From a virus: a stretch of 26,993 nt of DNA. The notes beneath the pieces are model-generated. The model was given only the letters and a program-made list of their open reading frames with translations, was not told the DNA's origin and made no database searches. The position numbers and the translations under genes are program-made. This document shows, in pieces, positions 15,146-21,653 of this stretch (position 1 is its first letter; each line of letters opens with the position of its first letter). Location of the stretch: positions 1 through 26,993 of the IMG/VR virus record IMGVR_UViG_3300042542_002790; one strand, given 5' to 3'.

Positions 15146-15176
15146 ATAGGTAACCTTAACCTATCTATCTAAAAGG
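15146..15176 (+). promoter_or_regulatory. Possible 5'-UTR hairpin / ribosome-site sequestration
   Basis: ATAGGT (15146-15151) and ACCTAT (15159-15164) can form a 6-bp stem near the expected 5' end. Alternatively ACCTT (15154-15158 region) can pair with the AAGGT ribosome site upstream of the 15183 start. The two pairings compete. This is a weak inference from short complementarity. Confidence 0.25.
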
Positions 15177-15182
15177 TAAATT

Positions 15183-15620
15183 ATGAAACTGCAACAATCT
15201 GTAGCCTTAGGCGCACTTTTTCTTTGTAATCTTGCTTTGGCTGATACGGCAGTCATTGTCCAAAGCATTCCGGTTTATGAGAACATCTATGTTACCGAAA
15301 ATAGATGTGTCACAGAAACTAGCAGAGTAAAAAACAATACTAGAGAAATTGGTATTGGTTCGATTCTAGGTGCAGCAATTGGTTCTCAATACGATACCGC
15401 AACTGCAATCGGAGGATTATTGCTGGGCGGATTTATTGCAGATAAAATTACAGAAACCCCCAGAGCGTATGAAAGATGTTCTCTGGAACCAAAATCATAT
15501 CAAAGAGTAATTGGATATGATGTAAAGTATGTATACAATAATAAAGAATACATACAAAGATTAGACTATGATCCCGGAGTTGGTAGAAAAGTGGAGGTGC
15601 GTACAACTATCGGGAGGTGA
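15183..15620 (+). CDS. Exported glycine-zipper (2TM) envelope protein
   Basis: A 145-residue protein with a signal peptide (cleavage likely after ALA at residue 20). It has a central glycine-zipper pair, IGIGSILGAAIGS (about 56-68) and AIGGLLLGGFIADKI (about 75-89), and a C-terminal VIGYDVKYVYNNKEYIQRL. This is the layout of the rickettsial 17-kDa antigen/glycine-zipper 2TM family of outer-membrane-associated proteins. Cys42 and Cys99 flank the zipper. A phage copy could alter the envelope during infection or help lysis. It is expressed from its own strong promoter ahead of the SleB gene. The family call is good, the function inferred. Confidence 0.75.
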   Translation: MKLQQSVALGALFLCNLALADTAVIVQSIPVYENIYVTENRCVTETSRVKNNTREIGIGSILGAAIGSQYDTATAIGGLLLGGFIADKITETPRAYERCSLEPKSYQRVIGYDVKYVYNNKEYIQRLDYDPGVGRKVEVRTTIGR

Positions 15621-15646
15621 ACGTGTTCAACAACCAGGAGAGTTAG

Positions 15647-16222
15647 ATGGAAATAAGTTTGAAGAGCAAAGCCAAAGTAGCGGTCAGCTTCATAACGAAG
15701 TTCATAAAAACTGCAAGCCTAGTAGTTTTATTATGTACAGCAACAAATATGGCAGTTAATGCCAAGACTGTAGAAATAGATAGAAAGAAGCATATAGCAG
15801 AATACAATAGAGCAAGGGACAACATAAAACAGGTTGACTGCTTGACAAAAAACATATATTATGAGGCAGGCCATGAACCATTAGAAGGCAAATATGCTGT
15901 TGCTCAGGTAACCATAAACCGTTTAGAATCTGGGAAATTCCCAAGTTCGGTATGCGGCGTGGTATATCAAAAGAGCATCATAGCTGATAAAATGGTTTGT
16001 CAATTTAGTTGGTCTTGCGAAAATTATAGGCAAAAGCCTATTAATAGAGAAAAATGGGAAGAAAGTAGAAAGGTAGCTAAGAAATTCGTCGTCGAGAATT
16101 ATCGAATGAAGAAGATGCAATCTGCCTATTACTTTCACAATGACGAGGTTAGTCCTAATTGGGGCAAAAAACGAATAGGAAAGATAGGAAGACATATCTT
16201 TTATAGTGATCGGAAAGCATAA
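15647..16222 (+). CDS. SleB-type cell wall hydrolase, probable endolysin
   Basis: A 191-residue protein. Residues about 20-39 are a hydrophobic export signal or signal-anchor ending VNAK. The SleB hydrolase domain follows: CLTKNIYYEAGHEPLEGKYA with Glu73 as the likely catalytic acid, VAQVTINRLESGKFPSSVC, and VCQFSWSCE. SleB-family enzymes cut peptidoglycan glycan strands. The export segment suggests delivery to the periplasm by the host Sec system, possibly as a signal-arrest-release endolysin. GGAGAGTT precedes ATG 15647. The stop overlaps the phosphoesterase start (TAATG). Together with the spanin-like pair at the left edge it supplies most of a lysis set; no holin is recognised. Confidence 0.85.
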   Translation: MEISLKSKAKVAVSFITKFIKTASLVVLLCTATNMAVNAKTVEIDRKKHIAEYNRARDNIKQVDCLTKNIYYEAGHEPLEGKYAVAQVTINRLESGKFPSSVCGVVYQKSIIADKMVCQFSWSCENYRQKPINREKWEESRKVAKKFVVENYRMKKMQSAYYFHNDEVSPNWGKKRIGKIGRHIFYSDRKA

Positions 16223-17148
16223 TGAAAATCGCAGTAACCAGTGATGTGCATCTTGAGTTTGGTCCGCTAAAGCTGACTAATGATAACAATGCAGATGTCT
16301 TAGTATTAGGCGGGGACATCTGCGTTGCCGTCGATCTAAATGAACCAGACGGCCTCGGTATCACAGAAATGAGACACACCGAGCGTTTTCATGAGCTTAT
16401 GGAAAGCTCCAGCAAAAACTTCAAGAATGTTATCATGATTATGGGCAATCATGAGCATTATCACGGTGACTATGCGGAGAGTGCAAACAACATTCGAAAA
16501 CATCTAAAAGACTACAGCAACATTCATTTTCTTGATAAAGAGTTTGTAGATATTGAAGGTGTACGATTCTTCGGTGGAACCATGTGGACAAACTTTGATT
16601 GTGGCAATGGCCCCGGCGATGACTATGCTATGCAAATGATTTCTGGTATGATGAACGATTTTCGAGGTGTTGAAAATAGTGCACGTATGGTAAGTTATAA
16701 ACGTAATGTCTATGCTTATGATAAGAATGGTAGAATTCAAATGGACGAACATGGTAGAGAAATGTTTCATGAGGAATTCCATAAACGTCCTGCGAAATTT
16801 ACACCTGAAGATTGCTATGAAGACCATCAAGCATTTATGAAAGCTCTGCAAAAAGTATTAGACAATACACCTGCAGGTATGCGAGTAGTGGTGTGCGGGC
16901 ATCATGCACCTAGTAAGGCTAGTACTCATCCTCGCTACAAGAATGAGATCCTAATGAACTCTGCGTATAGTTCAGATCTAACTAAGTTTATGCTTGATAA
17001 TCCAAACATCAAGCTTTGGACTCATGGTCATACTCATGAGGATTTTGATTATATGGTTGGTAGTACTCGGGTGTTCTGTAATCCACGTGGCTATCATGAC
17101 TACGAGGAACGTGCAGATCATTTTGAATTGAAATGTGTGGAGATCTAA
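16222..17148 (+). CDS. Calcineurin-type metallophosphoesterase
   Basis: A 308-residue protein with the full motif series of the superfamily: TSDVHLEF (Asp8, His10), VLGGDICV, IMGNHEHYHGD, CGHHAPS and a final WTHGHTHEDFD. These place two metal ions for hydrolysis of a phosphomonoester or phosphodiester. A long insert in the middle (GMMNDFRGVENSARMVSYK) carries no known motif. Substrate unknown; cyclic nucleotides, nucleic acids or phosphoproteins are all possible. It is coupled to the SleB gene by TAATG. Confidence 0.9.
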   Translation: MKIAVTSDVHLEFGPLKLTNDNNADVLVLGGDICVAVDLNEPDGLGITEMRHTERFHELMESSSKNFKNVIMIMGNHEHYHGDYAESANNIRKHLKDYSNIHFLDKEFVDIEGVRFFGGTMWTNFDCGNGPGDDYAMQMISGMMNDFRGVENSARMVSYKRNVYAYDKNGRIQMDEHGREMFHEEFHKRPAKFTPEDCYEDHQAFMKALQKVLDNTPAGMRVVVCGHHAPSKASTHPRYKNEILMNSAYSSDLTKFMLDNPNIKLWTHGHTHEDFDYMVGSTRVFCNPRGYHDYEERADHFELKCVEI

Positions 17149-17298
17149 ATGCACTTTATACTTTATGTTTTTATGTTAGTAGGTAACGAGTATAACTGGG
17201 TACCTAACGGTGAATACGAAGATGCAATTCTATGCGAAATGGCTGGCAATGAGTTATATCGCAAAGCCAGGTACAAGTGTCTTAGAAATAGGTATTAA
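17149..17298 (+). CDS. Small ORF, 49 residues
   Basis: MHFILYVFMLVGNEYNWVPN followed by a charged segment with two cysteines (ILCEMAG, YKCLRNRY). The first 11 residues are hydrophobic, possibly a short signal. ATG 17149 follows directly after the phosphoesterase stop. No family recognised. Confidence 0.5.
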   Translation: MHFILYVFMLVGNEYNWVPNGEYEDAILCEMAGNELYRKARYKCLRNRY

Positions 17299-17301
17299 AC
17301 T

Positions 17302-17532
17302 ATGAGTACATTCAATGTTCGAGAGTTAATGGATCGAATAAAAGAGATGCAGTATTATAAAGTTTTAATACCTCTAGAAGACGATCTTGAATTCAGAGGG
17401 CCTGTGCCTTTTGATATCAAGATCACCAAAGATAAAATAGCTCAATTTACTATATTGGCATCATCATATGAAGACGCAGAACAAAAAGCCTGGAGATACA
17501 TCAATGGCGAAGACGGAACCGAAAGTTTATAG
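17302..17532 (+). CDS. Small phage protein of unknown function, 76 residues
   Basis: A soluble protein with FDIKITKDKIAQFTILASSY followed by EDAEQKAWRYING, a beta-beta-alpha pattern like that of other short ORFs of this phage (for example 25468, with VKITMFVEANDVDEAFDLAE). It may be a small single-domain fold reused in the genome. Its end overlaps the next gene by 29 nt. Confidence 0.6.
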   Translation: MSTFNVRELMDRIKEMQYYKVLIPLEDDLEFRGPVPFDIKITKDKIAQFTILASSYEDAEQKAWRYINGEDGTESL

Positions 17533-17839
17533 TGCAAATGTAATTGCTGTTCTTGAGAACGGTGACGCTGTACTAGAGCTACCAGAACAAATGCTTCAAG
17601 AATTGGGCTGGAAAGAGGATGACGTACTTGATATCTCAAAGAAAAAAGATGGTTCGATTGTCATGGTTAAACTTGAAACAAATCACGACCTGAAAAAAGT
17701 AACAACTAAACAAGCCATTCATTCAATCAAAAATTATCCTTTTTCAAGAGAAGGCACAGTATATCATTGTACTATATGTGACAAATACTGGAAACGGGAA
17801 AAAGATGCCAAACTAGACAAATGCGTACCAAAAGATTAA
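17504..17839 (+). CDS. AbrB/MazE-fold protein with C-terminal cysteine cluster
   Basis: A 111-residue protein. Residues about 20-57 (LENGDAVLELPEQMLQELGW, then DDVLDISKKKDGSIVMVKL) match the swapped-hairpin DNA-binding fold of AbrB transition regulators and MazE antitoxins. A C-terminal YHCTICDKYW and KC give His88, Cys89, Cys92 and Cys107, enough for one zinc. The start at 17504 is chosen for the GGAGATA ribosome site and because the protein then begins at the fold. No MazF-like toxin is adjacent. It may be a transcription regulator or an antitoxin neutralising a host toxin; neither is shown. Confidence 0.72.
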   Translation: MAKTEPKVYSANVIAVLENGDAVLELPEQMLQELGWKEDDVLDISKKKDGSIVMVKLETNHDLKKVTTKQAIHSIKNYPFSREGTVYHCTICDKYWKREKDAKLDKCVPKD

Positions 17840-17859
17840 CAAACTGATAATTAATAAAG

Positions 17860-17867
17860 TATAAATA
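17860..17867 (+). promoter_or_regulatory. Second TATAAATA late-promoter box
   Basis: A perfect TATAAATA in the gap between the AbrB-fold gene and the GIY-YIG gene, 30 nt before the sigma70-type promoter P2. If active it would give the GIY-YIG gene a late as well as an early transcript. Chance occurrence in an AT-rich gap cannot be excluded. Confidence 0.4.
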
Positions 17868-17896
17868 TTAACAGAATGTTAACCGAAACTTTTTGC

Positions 17897-17925
17897 TTGA
17901 CACGGTGCGCAATTGATTATATAAT
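17897..17925 (+). promoter_or_regulatory. Sigma70-type promoter P2
   Basis: TTGACA (17897-17902), 17-nt spacer ending GATTA, TATAAT (17920-17925). Both boxes match the consensus perfectly. The GIY-YIG start codon lies only 7 nt after the -10 box, at about the expected transcription start. Confidence 0.88.
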
Positions 17926-17931
17926 TATGGC

Positions 17932-18237
17932 ATGGTTAGGAAAAAACGATCTGATCGCAGGCACATTGTTTACAGTATCACCAACACTGTAACTGGCGAT
18001 TATTATATCGGCATTACTCAAGGCTTTCGACAGAAAGATCTTAAAGTGCGTATTCAAAAGCATATTCGCAGGGCCCTGACTGAAAACAAAGACTGGGCTT
18101 TGTGCAAATCAATTCGTCGTTACGGCGCAGAAAACTTTTATTCTCAAATTCTAGAAGTAGTACGTGGCAAGCCAGCTGCTCATAGTTTTGAACGGCAGCT
18201 GATTGCTGATTATTCACCTGCTCTTAATACACAATGA
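17932..18237 (+). CDS. GIY-YIG nuclease, apparently leaderless
   Basis: A 101-residue single-domain nuclease: HIVYSITN (VYSI at 13-16), YYIGIT (YYIG at 24-27), KVRIQKHIRRAL (Arg40, His44) and a C-terminal SFERQLIADY with Glu87 as the metal ligand. All positions expected for catalysis are present. I recall similar short GIY-YIG proteins as stable residents of marine T4-like genomes. ATG 17932 coincides with the predicted start of transcription, so no ribosome site is possible on that mRNA. The stop overlaps the next start (ATGA). Confidence 0.85.
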   Translation: MVRKKRSDRRHIVYSITNTVTGDYYIGITQGFRQKDLKVRIQKHIRRALTENKDWALCKSIRRYGAENFYSQILEVVRGKPAAHSFERQLIADYSPALNTQ

Positions 18238-18500
18238 ATACTATACCAGTAATTAGTTTAAGTGACTGCACATGGTTTAAGGATAGGAAGGTTCTTACTT
18301 ATCCAAGTAGCAGTACAGTTAGAGTTGGCACCAAACAATTTTTTGTCAAGAGTCACACTACAGGCAGAGAAATTAGATTTGCTGTTATAAATGAATATGA
18401 CAAATTGTTTGACCAAGATCAATGGGATGGTGAACAGCAGATTTATAGACCAACCACCACTTGTGCAGTAGATCATTTAATTGTTTATAATCAAGGATAA
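18234..18500 (+). CDS. Hypothetical protein, 88 residues
   Basis: A soluble beta-rich protein (VLTYPSSSTVRVGTKQFFVK, GREIRFAVIN) ending CAVDHLIVYNQG. Coupled by ATGA to the nuclease gene. No family recognised and no metal motif. Confidence 0.6.
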   Translation: MNTIPVISLSDCTWFKDRKVLTYPSSSTVRVGTKQFFVKSHTTGREIRFAVINEYDKLFDQDQWDGEQQIYRPTTTCAVDHLIVYNQG

Positions 18501-18501
18501 T

Positions 18502-18777
18502 ATGAGCGGCTACCAAAGTAAAAAGATGAAGACTAATTATCCCGAGGGTGAGATAGAACTACATGGCTTAACAAAGAAGCAAGTTCGTTTACTCGATAAG
18601 ATGTGGAGTATTGAAACAACTGAGGATCTTCAGGAATGGCAAGAAACCTTAGATGAAAATACTCAAACCGAGGTCAACGCACTTATACAAATAATTTTAC
18701 TAGAACATCTGGACAATCTTTTGGATGATGATTATCCTGATGCCCAGAAAGTTCTAAGTAATTTCAAACTAAGCTGA
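18502..18777 (+). CDS. Hypothetical acidic helical protein, 91 residues
   Basis: Lys-rich start (MSGYQSKKMKTNYPEGEIEL), then helices with many acidic residues (LLDKMWSIETTEDLQEWQET, LLEHLDNLLDDDYPDA). The start at 18502 has AAGGATAAT in front. No family recognised; the charge pattern would allow nucleic-acid mimicry or protein binding, but this is only a possibility. Confidence 0.6.
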   Translation: MSGYQSKKMKTNYPEGEIELHGLTKKQVRLLDKMWSIETTEDLQEWQETLDENTQTEVNALIQIILLEHLDNLLDDDYPDAQKVLSNFKLS

Positions 18778-18783
18778 GGAGTT

Positions 18784-19083
18784 ATGAGCAACGTAGAAGA
18801 TAAAGAAAAGCGTGTTAAGCGTTTACAAGGCAATAAGAATGCAATCAAAAAGCAAATGCGAATTATCAAAGTACGAGGGGGCAATACTCGCTATGAACGA
18901 GAGCCTCATCGTTTGGTTAAGCATCATGCAATGGATTGCGGTAACCCTCAGTGTTCTTTATGCGGCAATCCTCGCAAATTGTATGGTCTAAAGACACCTC
19001 AGGAATTAAAGCTTGAACAGAATATGGATACTGTTCGCGATATACATAGTAATGGTTTAATAGTGGAGGAAACATATGAGTGA
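18784..19083 (+). CDS. Conserved small phage protein with CGNPxCxxCGNPRK motif
   Basis: A 99-residue basic protein; HHAMDCGNPQCSLCGNPRK gives three closely spaced cysteines plus His-His, a likely zinc or metal site. I recall this motif from small T4-like phage proteins. TGAGGAGTT before the ATG is a strong ribosome site. It overlaps the next gene by 8 nt. Confidence 0.7.
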   Translation: MSNVEDKEKRVKRLQGNKNAIKKQMRIIKVRGGNTRYEREPHRLVKHHAMDCGNPQCSLCGNPRKLYGLKTPQELKLEQNMDTVRDIHSNGLIVEETYE

Positions 19084-19300
19084 TGTATTAAAGGCAAGGG
19101 ATCGATTTGATCTTGAACAGCAAATTTTGGATTGCTGGAAGGTAACAGACGATATTGATTTGTTCTATTATGGTATGGAAACCATGGATGAAGATCGGCA
19201 AATGAATTTTCTTCTTGGCTTCAGGGAAATGTATGAGCTAAAGTTCAACAGGTTGTGGGAAACTTTTGAACAACTTGTTCAAGACAAAAAGATCATTTGA
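19076..19300 (+). CDS. Conserved small phage protein, 74 residues
   Basis: A helical acidic protein with DLEQQILDCWKVTDDIDLFY and LGFREMYELKFNRLWETFEQ. The pattern is familiar from hypothetical proteins of T4-type phages. GTGGAGGAAACAT precedes the ATG, a strong ribosome site inside the upstream gene. Function unknown. Confidence 0.7.
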   Translation: MSDVLKARDRFDLEQQILDCWKVTDDIDLFYYGMETMDEDRQMNFLLGFREMYELKFNRLWETFEQLVQDKKII

Positions 19301-19333
19301 ATATATAATTTAATTTTTAATATGGAGATACAA

Positions 19334-19489
19334 ATGCGCGAATTCAATTTTTACTTGGATGCTTGGAAGTTCTGCTACTTGAATAATATTTCTTACAGCT
19401 GCATCAGACGTAAAGACTGGGCAAGTTGGACAGTAGAGTTTGGCAATATGAAAGTTGTGGATCTTCCCGCAGTATCACAGGCAGCATAG
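19334..19489 (+). CDS. Small ORF, 51 residues
   Basis: MREFNFYLDAWKFCYLNNIS followed by RRKDWASWTVEFGNMKVVDL. It has a clear TGGAGATAC ribosome site, and its TAG overlaps the next GTG start (TAGTG). Aromatic-rich, soluble. No family recognised. Confidence 0.6.
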   Translation: MREFNFYLDAWKFCYLNNISYSCIRRKDWASWTVEFGNMKVVDLPAVSQAA

Positions 19490-19653
19490 TGAAGAAAGAG
19501 AAAGAGTATACTTTAAAGACTTTTGTTTGCCCAGGTTGCAAGCAAAAGTATTGCGATACTAAACTTTATTTTTACGATATCAAATCCGAAAAATGTATTT
19601 GGTGTACTAAGTACCCAAAGAAAAAGAGTAACAGTCATGCTAAAACTAGTTAA
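19489..19653 (+). CDS. Zinc-ribbon protein, 54 residues, GTG start
   Basis: A basic protein with FVCPGCKQKYC and KCIWCTKYPKKK: Cys14/17 and Cys36/39 form a four-cysteine zinc ribbon. The GTG at 19489 is chosen because it couples to the preceding stop and begins just before the ribbon; an earlier in-frame start would add residues overlapping the previous gene. Likely nucleic-acid or polymerase binding, not proven. Confidence 0.6.
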   Translation: MKKEKEYTLKTFVCPGCKQKYCDTKLYFYDIKSEKCIWCTKYPKKKSNSHAKTS

Positions 19654-19846
19654 GTATATTATTTTGATTTCGATCATATTGTTCATTTCATTCGCATCCT
19701 ACGGTTTAGGTAGAGTGAGCAAACGTGATCAATTATTTGAGCGTTGTATGCGTTATCACTCTGGTCTAACTTTGCAAGATGCAAAAGAAACTTGCCAGGA
19801 TATTCAAGCGGGTGATCGTTGGGTAGTTAGAGAAAGGCATAACTGA
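19637..19846 (+). CDS. Single-pass membrane protein, 69 residues
   Basis: MLKLVKYIILISIILFISFA forms one membrane segment, followed by a soluble domain with Cys41 (FERCMRYH) and Cys57 (KETCQDIQ), probably periplasmic with a disulfide. The start at 19637 avoids a long antisignal N-terminus. Several small proteins of this same design occur nearby (22713, 23271). Function unknown. Confidence 0.65.
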   Translation: MLKLVKYIILISIILFISFASYGLGRVSKRDQLFERCMRYHSGLTLQDAKETCQDIQAGDRWVVRERHN

Positions 19847-20016
19847 TGATTCGATTAATGGATAAGATTTACAAAGCAAATCAAATTGATTCTTTGAATC
19901 AGGACATTCAAGATTATTTGAATCCTTTGTACAATGCTGCGGTTGTAGCTATACCCGAAGATGAACTAGGAAGAACAGGTTTCTTTAGAGTGAGAATAGA
20001 TTGGCAAGATGACTAA
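19846..20016 (+). CDS. Small ORF, 56 residues
   Basis: MIRLMDKIYKANQIDSLNQD then YNAAVVAIPEDELGRTGFFR. It is coupled by TGATG to the membrane protein gene. Soluble; no family recognised. Confidence 0.55.
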   Translation: MIRLMDKIYKANQIDSLNQDIQDYLNPLYNAAVVAIPEDELGRTGFFRVRIDWQDD

Positions 20017-20170
20017 CATCATTCCTTTTCCTCAGCCAAAGGCAAATGCTGAGCCAATGATTTGGTCAGACTACTGGGGAGAAACCATTCCGATAACTGA
20101 TATTCTTTCTATATTAGATGAGATCAAAAAACAAAATGATGATAGAACTGACACTCAGAGCAAACTATGA
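20009..20170 (+). CDS. Small ORF, 53 residues
   Basis: MTNIIPFPQPKANAEPMIWS then a helical tail (ITDILSILDEIKKQND). It overlaps the preceding gene by 8 nt and the following one by 35 nt. Proline-rich start. No family recognised; the nested overlap lowers confidence. Confidence 0.5.
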   Translation: MTNIIPFPQPKANAEPMIWSDYWGETIPITDILSILDEIKKQNDDRTDTQSKL

Positions 20171-20309
20171 TAAAATTTGGATTAATTCAAATTTCATTAT
20201 CTGGATGAAGCCCTACGATCAGGGCACTTTTGTCTATGTAAAGGGCAATGATTCCTTTGATGTTGTTGAAAATATAACAGAAATTCGTAAGAAAATATCA
20301 CTTTGCTAA
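20136..20309 (+). CDS. Small beta protein, 57 residues, weakly FlbD-like
   Basis: MMIELTLRANYDKIWINSNF, then IIWMKPYDQGTFVYVKGND and VVENITEIRKKI. The order of strands followed by a C-terminal helix loosely resembles the small FlbD family, but the similarity is weak and no flagellar link is implied. It ends just before promoter P3. Confidence 0.5.
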   Translation: MMIELTLRANYDKIWINSNFIIWMKPYDQGTFVYVKGNDSFDVVENITEIRKKISLC

Positions 20310-20320
20310 TAACTTTTCGG

Positions 20321-20349
20321 TTGACACAGACGTCAAGTTGTGCTATAAT
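20321..20349 (+). promoter_or_regulatory. Sigma70-type promoter P3
   Basis: TTGACA (20321-20326), 17-nt spacer ending TTGTGC, TATAAT (20344-20349), with an extended -10 TGC. CTATAA (20343-20348) and TTATAG (20354-20359) form an inverted repeat over the start region. Downstream TGTTATAGTAAAGA is shared in register with P4. Confidence 0.88.
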
Positions 20350-20377
20350 TATGTTATAGTAAAGATAAGGAGAGAAA

Positions 20378-20620
20378 GTGATTACTGCAGAGACTATGAA
20401 AAAGCTGTCTAGTTTGTCCAACACTGGTCTAGATCAGGCGCTTAAGAATGCAGGTTATACAGATGTCGAGCGTGTTATGGAACGAGAGTTTCTGGGTATT
20501 ACCGAAGGCGGAGAATTTTGTTACAAGGTTACTTACAGAGATAAGGTAGAAGAAACTTGGCAGTATGGTAAGTTGTTTGTCAAAATGAATAACGATGGTC
20601 TTATTGTTGCAGAATATTGA
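20378..20620 (+). CDS. Hypothetical protein, 80 residues, GTG start
   Basis: The first gene after P3, with a strong AAGGAGAGAAA ribosome site before GTG 20378. Helical N-terminus (MITAETMKKLSSLSNTGLDQ) and a beta C-terminus (EFLGITEGGEFCYKVTYRDK). No family recognised. Promoter plus ribosome site indicate high early expression. Confidence 0.7.
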   Translation: MITAETMKKLSSLSNTGLDQALKNAGYTDVERVMEREFLGITEGGEFCYKVTYRDKVEETWQYGKLFVKMNNDGLIVAEY

Positions 20621-20632
20621 TAGGAGCTTGAA

Positions 20633-20962
20633 ATGACTACAGTTTCAGATATTATTCGTGAAGCCTTTGATGCCGCACAGAATGCCAGTAGGCAAATGTA
20701 TGATAAGATTGGTGGCGATGGTTATGCTTGTGGCTTTGCCTGGGTTGAGGTTTACAAGGTTCGCCGTAATTCAAAGTTAGGTAAAGTATTAATTGAATAT
20801 GGTTTCAAACCCAGCTGGAAGTCTGGTCAGCTTGATCTATGGAATCCAGGCGGGTTGAATGTGCAAAATATCGACATTAAGGAAGAAGGCGCTATCGCAT
20901 TTGCGAAGATTCTTCGAGAAAAGTTAGGCATTTCTGCATACGCAGGATCGAGGTTGGACTGA
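20633..20962 (+). CDS. Conserved phage protein, 109 residues
   Basis: Contains YACGFAWVEVYKVRRNSKLG, then LDLWNPGGLNVQNIDIKEEG and a final ISAYAGSRLD. I recall this family from T4-like marine phages and related large phages, where it is of unknown function. TAGGAGCTTGAA precedes the ATG. The stop overlaps the next start (TGATG). Confidence 0.75.
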   Translation: MTTVSDIIREAFDAAQNASRQMYDKIGGDGYACGFAWVEVYKVRRNSKLGKVLIEYGFKPSWKSGQLDLWNPGGLNVQNIDIKEEGAIAFAKILREKLGISAYAGSRLD

Positions 20963-21099
20963 TGAAATATTACGACGACTTTATTTTCTTTCTCAGCAAC
21001 AAGGCGCCAGGCGTCTTGAAGCTGATGAGAAATTTCACTCTGATGGAATGGTTTGGTCTTGGTTTGGCTTCGGCATTTATTCTTTTTAATTTGATATGA
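20962..21099 (+). CDS. Small membrane protein, 45 residues
   Basis: A soluble N-terminal part (MKYYDDFIFFLSNKAPGVLK) and a C-terminal membrane segment (WFGLGLASAFILFNLI). Overlaps both neighbours by TGATG/ATGA junctions, which supports a real gene. No family recognised. Confidence 0.55.
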   Translation: MKYYDDFIFFLSNKAPGVLKLMRNFTLMEWFGLGLASAFILFNLI

Positions 21100-21374
21100 G
21101 TCAGCAATTAGAATTTAAGTTCTTCTGGCCTTTGACGGAACAGATACCGTTAGATCTAGATTATACTAAGTGTGATACCAGGGCAAAGCCATATCATATT
21201 GATGTGAGTTCTTTTGCACCAAATGGAATCACTTATAACGCAATCGGCAGTGTATCCGTAGGTCCGATCATATTACAAACAGATGACTTGAGAATCAGAC
21301 GAAGCACAAAGCCCAGATTGATTACCAGAATTCTATATAAACTTTTTGATATCAAATGGGAACAGACAAAGTAA
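21096..21374 (+). CDS. Conserved phage protein, 92 residues
   Basis: Starts MSQQLEFKFFWPLTEQIPLD followed by LDYTKCDTRAKPYH, a start I recall from hypothetical proteins of marine T4-like phages. The C-terminus is basic (RIRRSTKPRLITRILYKLFD). ATGA-coupled to the preceding gene. Function unknown. Confidence 0.7.
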   Translation: MSQQLEFKFFWPLTEQIPLDLDYTKCDTRAKPYHIDVSSFAPNGITYNAIGSVSVGPIILQTDDLRIRRSTKPRLITRILYKLFDIKWEQTK

Positions 21375-21520
21375 ACGAGCAAATTGCCGTATCTAGAATT
21401 GTAGAAGTTCTTGAAGAGATTCTACGATCAGCAAAAACAGATGTATCTGGTAAATGGATCAGCAAGCGTCATCTGCAGGACTACTTGACTACGCTAAAAG
21501 AAAATGGTTCTGTTTCTTAA
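21356..21520 (+). CDS. Small helical ORF, 54 residues
   Basis: MGTDKVNEQIAVSRIVEVLE then RSAKTDVSGKWISKRHLQDY. Overlaps the preceding gene by 19 nt and the next by 17 nt. Soluble; no family recognised. Confidence 0.5.
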   Translation: MGTDKVNEQIAVSRIVEVLEEILRSAKTDVSGKWISKRHLQDYLTTLKENGSVS

Positions 21521-21653
21521 TTTGATTATGTCTTATCTTTTTTGGCATTGGTCAAAAGAGCACTTTGAGGAACGAAGACCTGTCCTGGGATATTTCTATA
21601 TCTTTTGGTCAGCCTTAAACGCAGCATCTGCACTTGATTTGATGACACGATGA
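21504..21653 (+). CDS. Small membrane-associated protein, 49 residues
   Basis: MVLFLNLIMSYLFWHWSKEH then ERRPVLGYFYIFWSALNAAS: a hydrophobic start, a charged turn and a second hydrophobic stretch. The pattern (FLNL, charged loop, FxSALNAASAL) resembles a small protein I recall from marine cyanophages. The stop overlaps the next start. Confidence 0.55.
   Translation: MVLFLNLIMSYLFWHWSKEHFEERRPVLGYFYIFWSALNAASALDLMTR

Noticed and set aside
17840-17890. Terminator TTAAC-AGAAT-GTTAA before P2
   Set aside because: Only a 5-bp AT stem, and the T-run is 7 nt away; too weak to call.
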